Below are positions 4,701-5,512 of a stretch of 5,512 nucleotides of DNA, one piece after another. The position numbers and the translations under genes were made by a program. The notes beneath the pieces are model-generated. The model was not told the origin of the DNA. It did not search any database and was given only the letters and a program-made list of their open reading frames with translations. Position 1 is the stretch's first letter, and the number at the start of each line of letters is the position of its first letter. Origin of the DNA: Candidatus Bathyarchaeota archaeon (GTDB lineage Archaea; Thermoproteota; Bathyarchaeia; TCS64); assembly GCA_030670015.1 (NCBI GenBank), contig DAOVCM010000076.1, positions 1 through 5,512 of the forward strand, written 5' to 3'.

Positions 4701-4728
4701 GTTATTGGACCTTCTGAGCTCTAATAAC
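4701..4728. other. hairpin-forming sequence downstream of the dipeptidase gene
   Basis: GTTATTGGA (4701-4709) and TCTAATAAC (4720-4728) can form nine pairs, one of them G-U on the plus strand, around a 10-base loop. It begins 27 bases past the dipeptidase stop (minus strand). No T-run follows on either strand, so it is not a classical hairpin terminator. It may be a 3'-end structure, or chance. Confidence 0.3.
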
Positions 4729-4744
4729 GTCTTATGTTTCAGGC

Positions 4745-4755
4745 TGGCGCGCGCG
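4745..4755 (-). repeat. CG-rich 11-base word abutting the dipeptidase stop codon
   Basis: On the minus strand, CGCGCGCGCCA begins at the first base after the TGA. It matches the word directly after the vapC stop (1742-1752) at 10 of 11 positions, although the genes are unrelated and 3 kb apart. Confidence 0.4.
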
Positions 4756-5512
4756 TCAGATCTGGATTTTGGCTTCCTCGTTCAGTGAATCTAGGAACTC
4801 TAGTCGGATGTCTCTGTATTTGGGTGCCGCCTCTTCAATGTCGTAGAGAAGGCTCTCTAGCTTCCTTGCCCGCATGACGGCGTTCTCAGAGCAGACGTTG
4901 ACAAATCTCTGGAGGGCTTCAGCAGCTCTAGCCTCCTCGCCCTCCTCGATCAGCCGTAGGGCCTCACGCTCAACCATGGAGCGCTGTTCTGTTATTCTCC
5001 TCTCGGTGTCCCTCCAGAACTTTCTGGTGATCGGTCCCATGAGGGGGTAGTTTCTCTCCGTGTGCCTCTGAAGCTTTTTGAAGGTCCACCACGGGGATTC
5101 CTCCGAGTACGTTTTTTCAGCCATCGACAGTTTTTCGGGGACTTTCACTCCTTTGGGGTAGAAAGGTATGAAGACGCTGGTGCAGGGGGCGGTCATGCTG
5201 GCTAGGCACTGCGCCTTCAGGAGGTCGGGCATATCTCTCCTAAGTTCCACTACCATGCTGGCGGCGGTCTGTCCACCTCCCCAGGGCCGCTCGTGGCAGC
5301 ATATTGAACTGTAGAAGTTCTCTCCAGGCGCCCAGAACGACTTGAGGAGGGTTCCTTCCAGGTGGTCTCTGAGTATCTCCTTCATGATCTCGGGGGTTAT
5401 CTTGCCCTCATGCTCTTCTAGGAGCTGCTCTGCTCTTCTTTTTCGAATCATCGACCCGGTGAGGGGGCGGCTGAGGTAGTTGCCGTAGGACCTTGCGAAG
5501 TTGAAGTCCTTC
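4756..5512 (-). CDS. C69-family (secernin-like) dipeptidase, C-terminal part
   Basis: The visible part is the last 251 residues of a longer protein; the frame is open to the right edge, so the internal Met at 5451 is not its start. The match is to the C69 peptidase family (dipeptidase A / secernin-like), N-terminal-nucleophile hydrolases that cleave dipeptides or related amides. The catalytic cysteine is near the N-terminus of the family and lies outside the window. The C-terminal signatures are present in order: FNFARSYGNYLSRP, RKRRAEQLLEEHEGKIT, MKEILRDH, SSICCHERPWGGGQTAASMVV, and TAPCTSVFIPFYPKGVKVPE. A helical tail rich in Glu and Arg follows. It is G+C-richer than the neighbouring abiE and HTH genes and is probably ordinary chromosomal metabolism at the border of the island. 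Substrate cannot be inferred. Confidence 0.8.
   Translation of the reverse strand, partial: KDFNFARSYGNYLSRPLTGSMIRKRRAEQLLEEHEGKITPEIMKEILRDHLEGTLLKSFWAPGENFYSSICCHERPWGGGQTAASMVVELRRDMPDLLKAQCLASMTAPCTSVFIPFYPKGVKVPEKLSMAEKTYSEESPWWTFKKLQRHTERNYPLMGPITRKFWRDTERRITEQRSMVEREALRLIEEGEEARAAEALQRFVNVCSENAVMRARKLESLLYDIEEAAPKYRDIRLEFLDSLNEEAKIQI

Noticed and set aside
4694..4716. GTGATGT followed by CTGA, resembling C and D boxes of an archaeal C/D RNA.
   Set aside because: The C box has a mismatch, and the second C'/D pair needed for an archaeal C/D sRNA is absent.

Overview
The window looks like a piece of an archaeal chromosome. No single marker fixes the lineage. The evidence is two VapBC modules of archaeal style, an archaeal-type AbiE pair, arginine codons mostly AGA/AGG in several genes, and A/T-rich box A-like (TATA) elements about 26-30 bases upstream of start codons with little or no Shine-Dalgarno sequence, as expected for leaderless archaeal transcripts. 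The two ends (about 1-430 and 4756-5512) are visibly richer in G+C than the middle. The middle therefore reads as an A+T-rich accessory or defence island set against more ordinary chromosome.

Layout from left to right. On the minus strand, a VapB-type antitoxin (176-427) overlaps the start of a VapC PIN-domain toxin that runs off the left edge (1-210). A spacer with part of a diverged repeat follows. Then come two divergent small helix-turn-helix genes, a 94-residue winged-helix protein on the minus strand (686-970) and a 173-residue regulator on the plus strand (1063-1584). They share a 92-base control region whose centre is a perfect 8+8 inverted repeat lying between the two TATA boxes. A second, complete vapBC operon sits on the minus strand (1753-2393), with an imperfect palindrome centred on its TATA box. 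An orphan acidic 86-residue protein (2572-2832) comes next. It is followed by a two-gene AbiE (type IV toxin-antitoxin / abortive infection) operon on the plus strand (2985-4555), whose promoter carries a 10-bp inverted repeat embracing both the TATA box and the start codon. The right end is the C-terminal part of a C69-family (secernin-like) dipeptidase on the minus strand (4756 to past the edge).

Working together: the window holds three toxin-antitoxin modules of two mechanistic types (two PIN-domain RNases and one nucleotidyltransferase) plus a divergent regulator pair. Each complete module has its own palindromic candidate operator, consistent with autoregulation by its DNA-binding partner. 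The most novel-looking items are the divergent HTH pair with its symmetric operator, the sharing of the 8-mer TTTTGTAT between that operator and the abiE upstream region, and a near-identical 11-base CG-rich sequence placed directly after the stop codons of two unrelated minus-strand genes. No rRNA, tRNA, CRISPR array, transposase or integrase was recognised.
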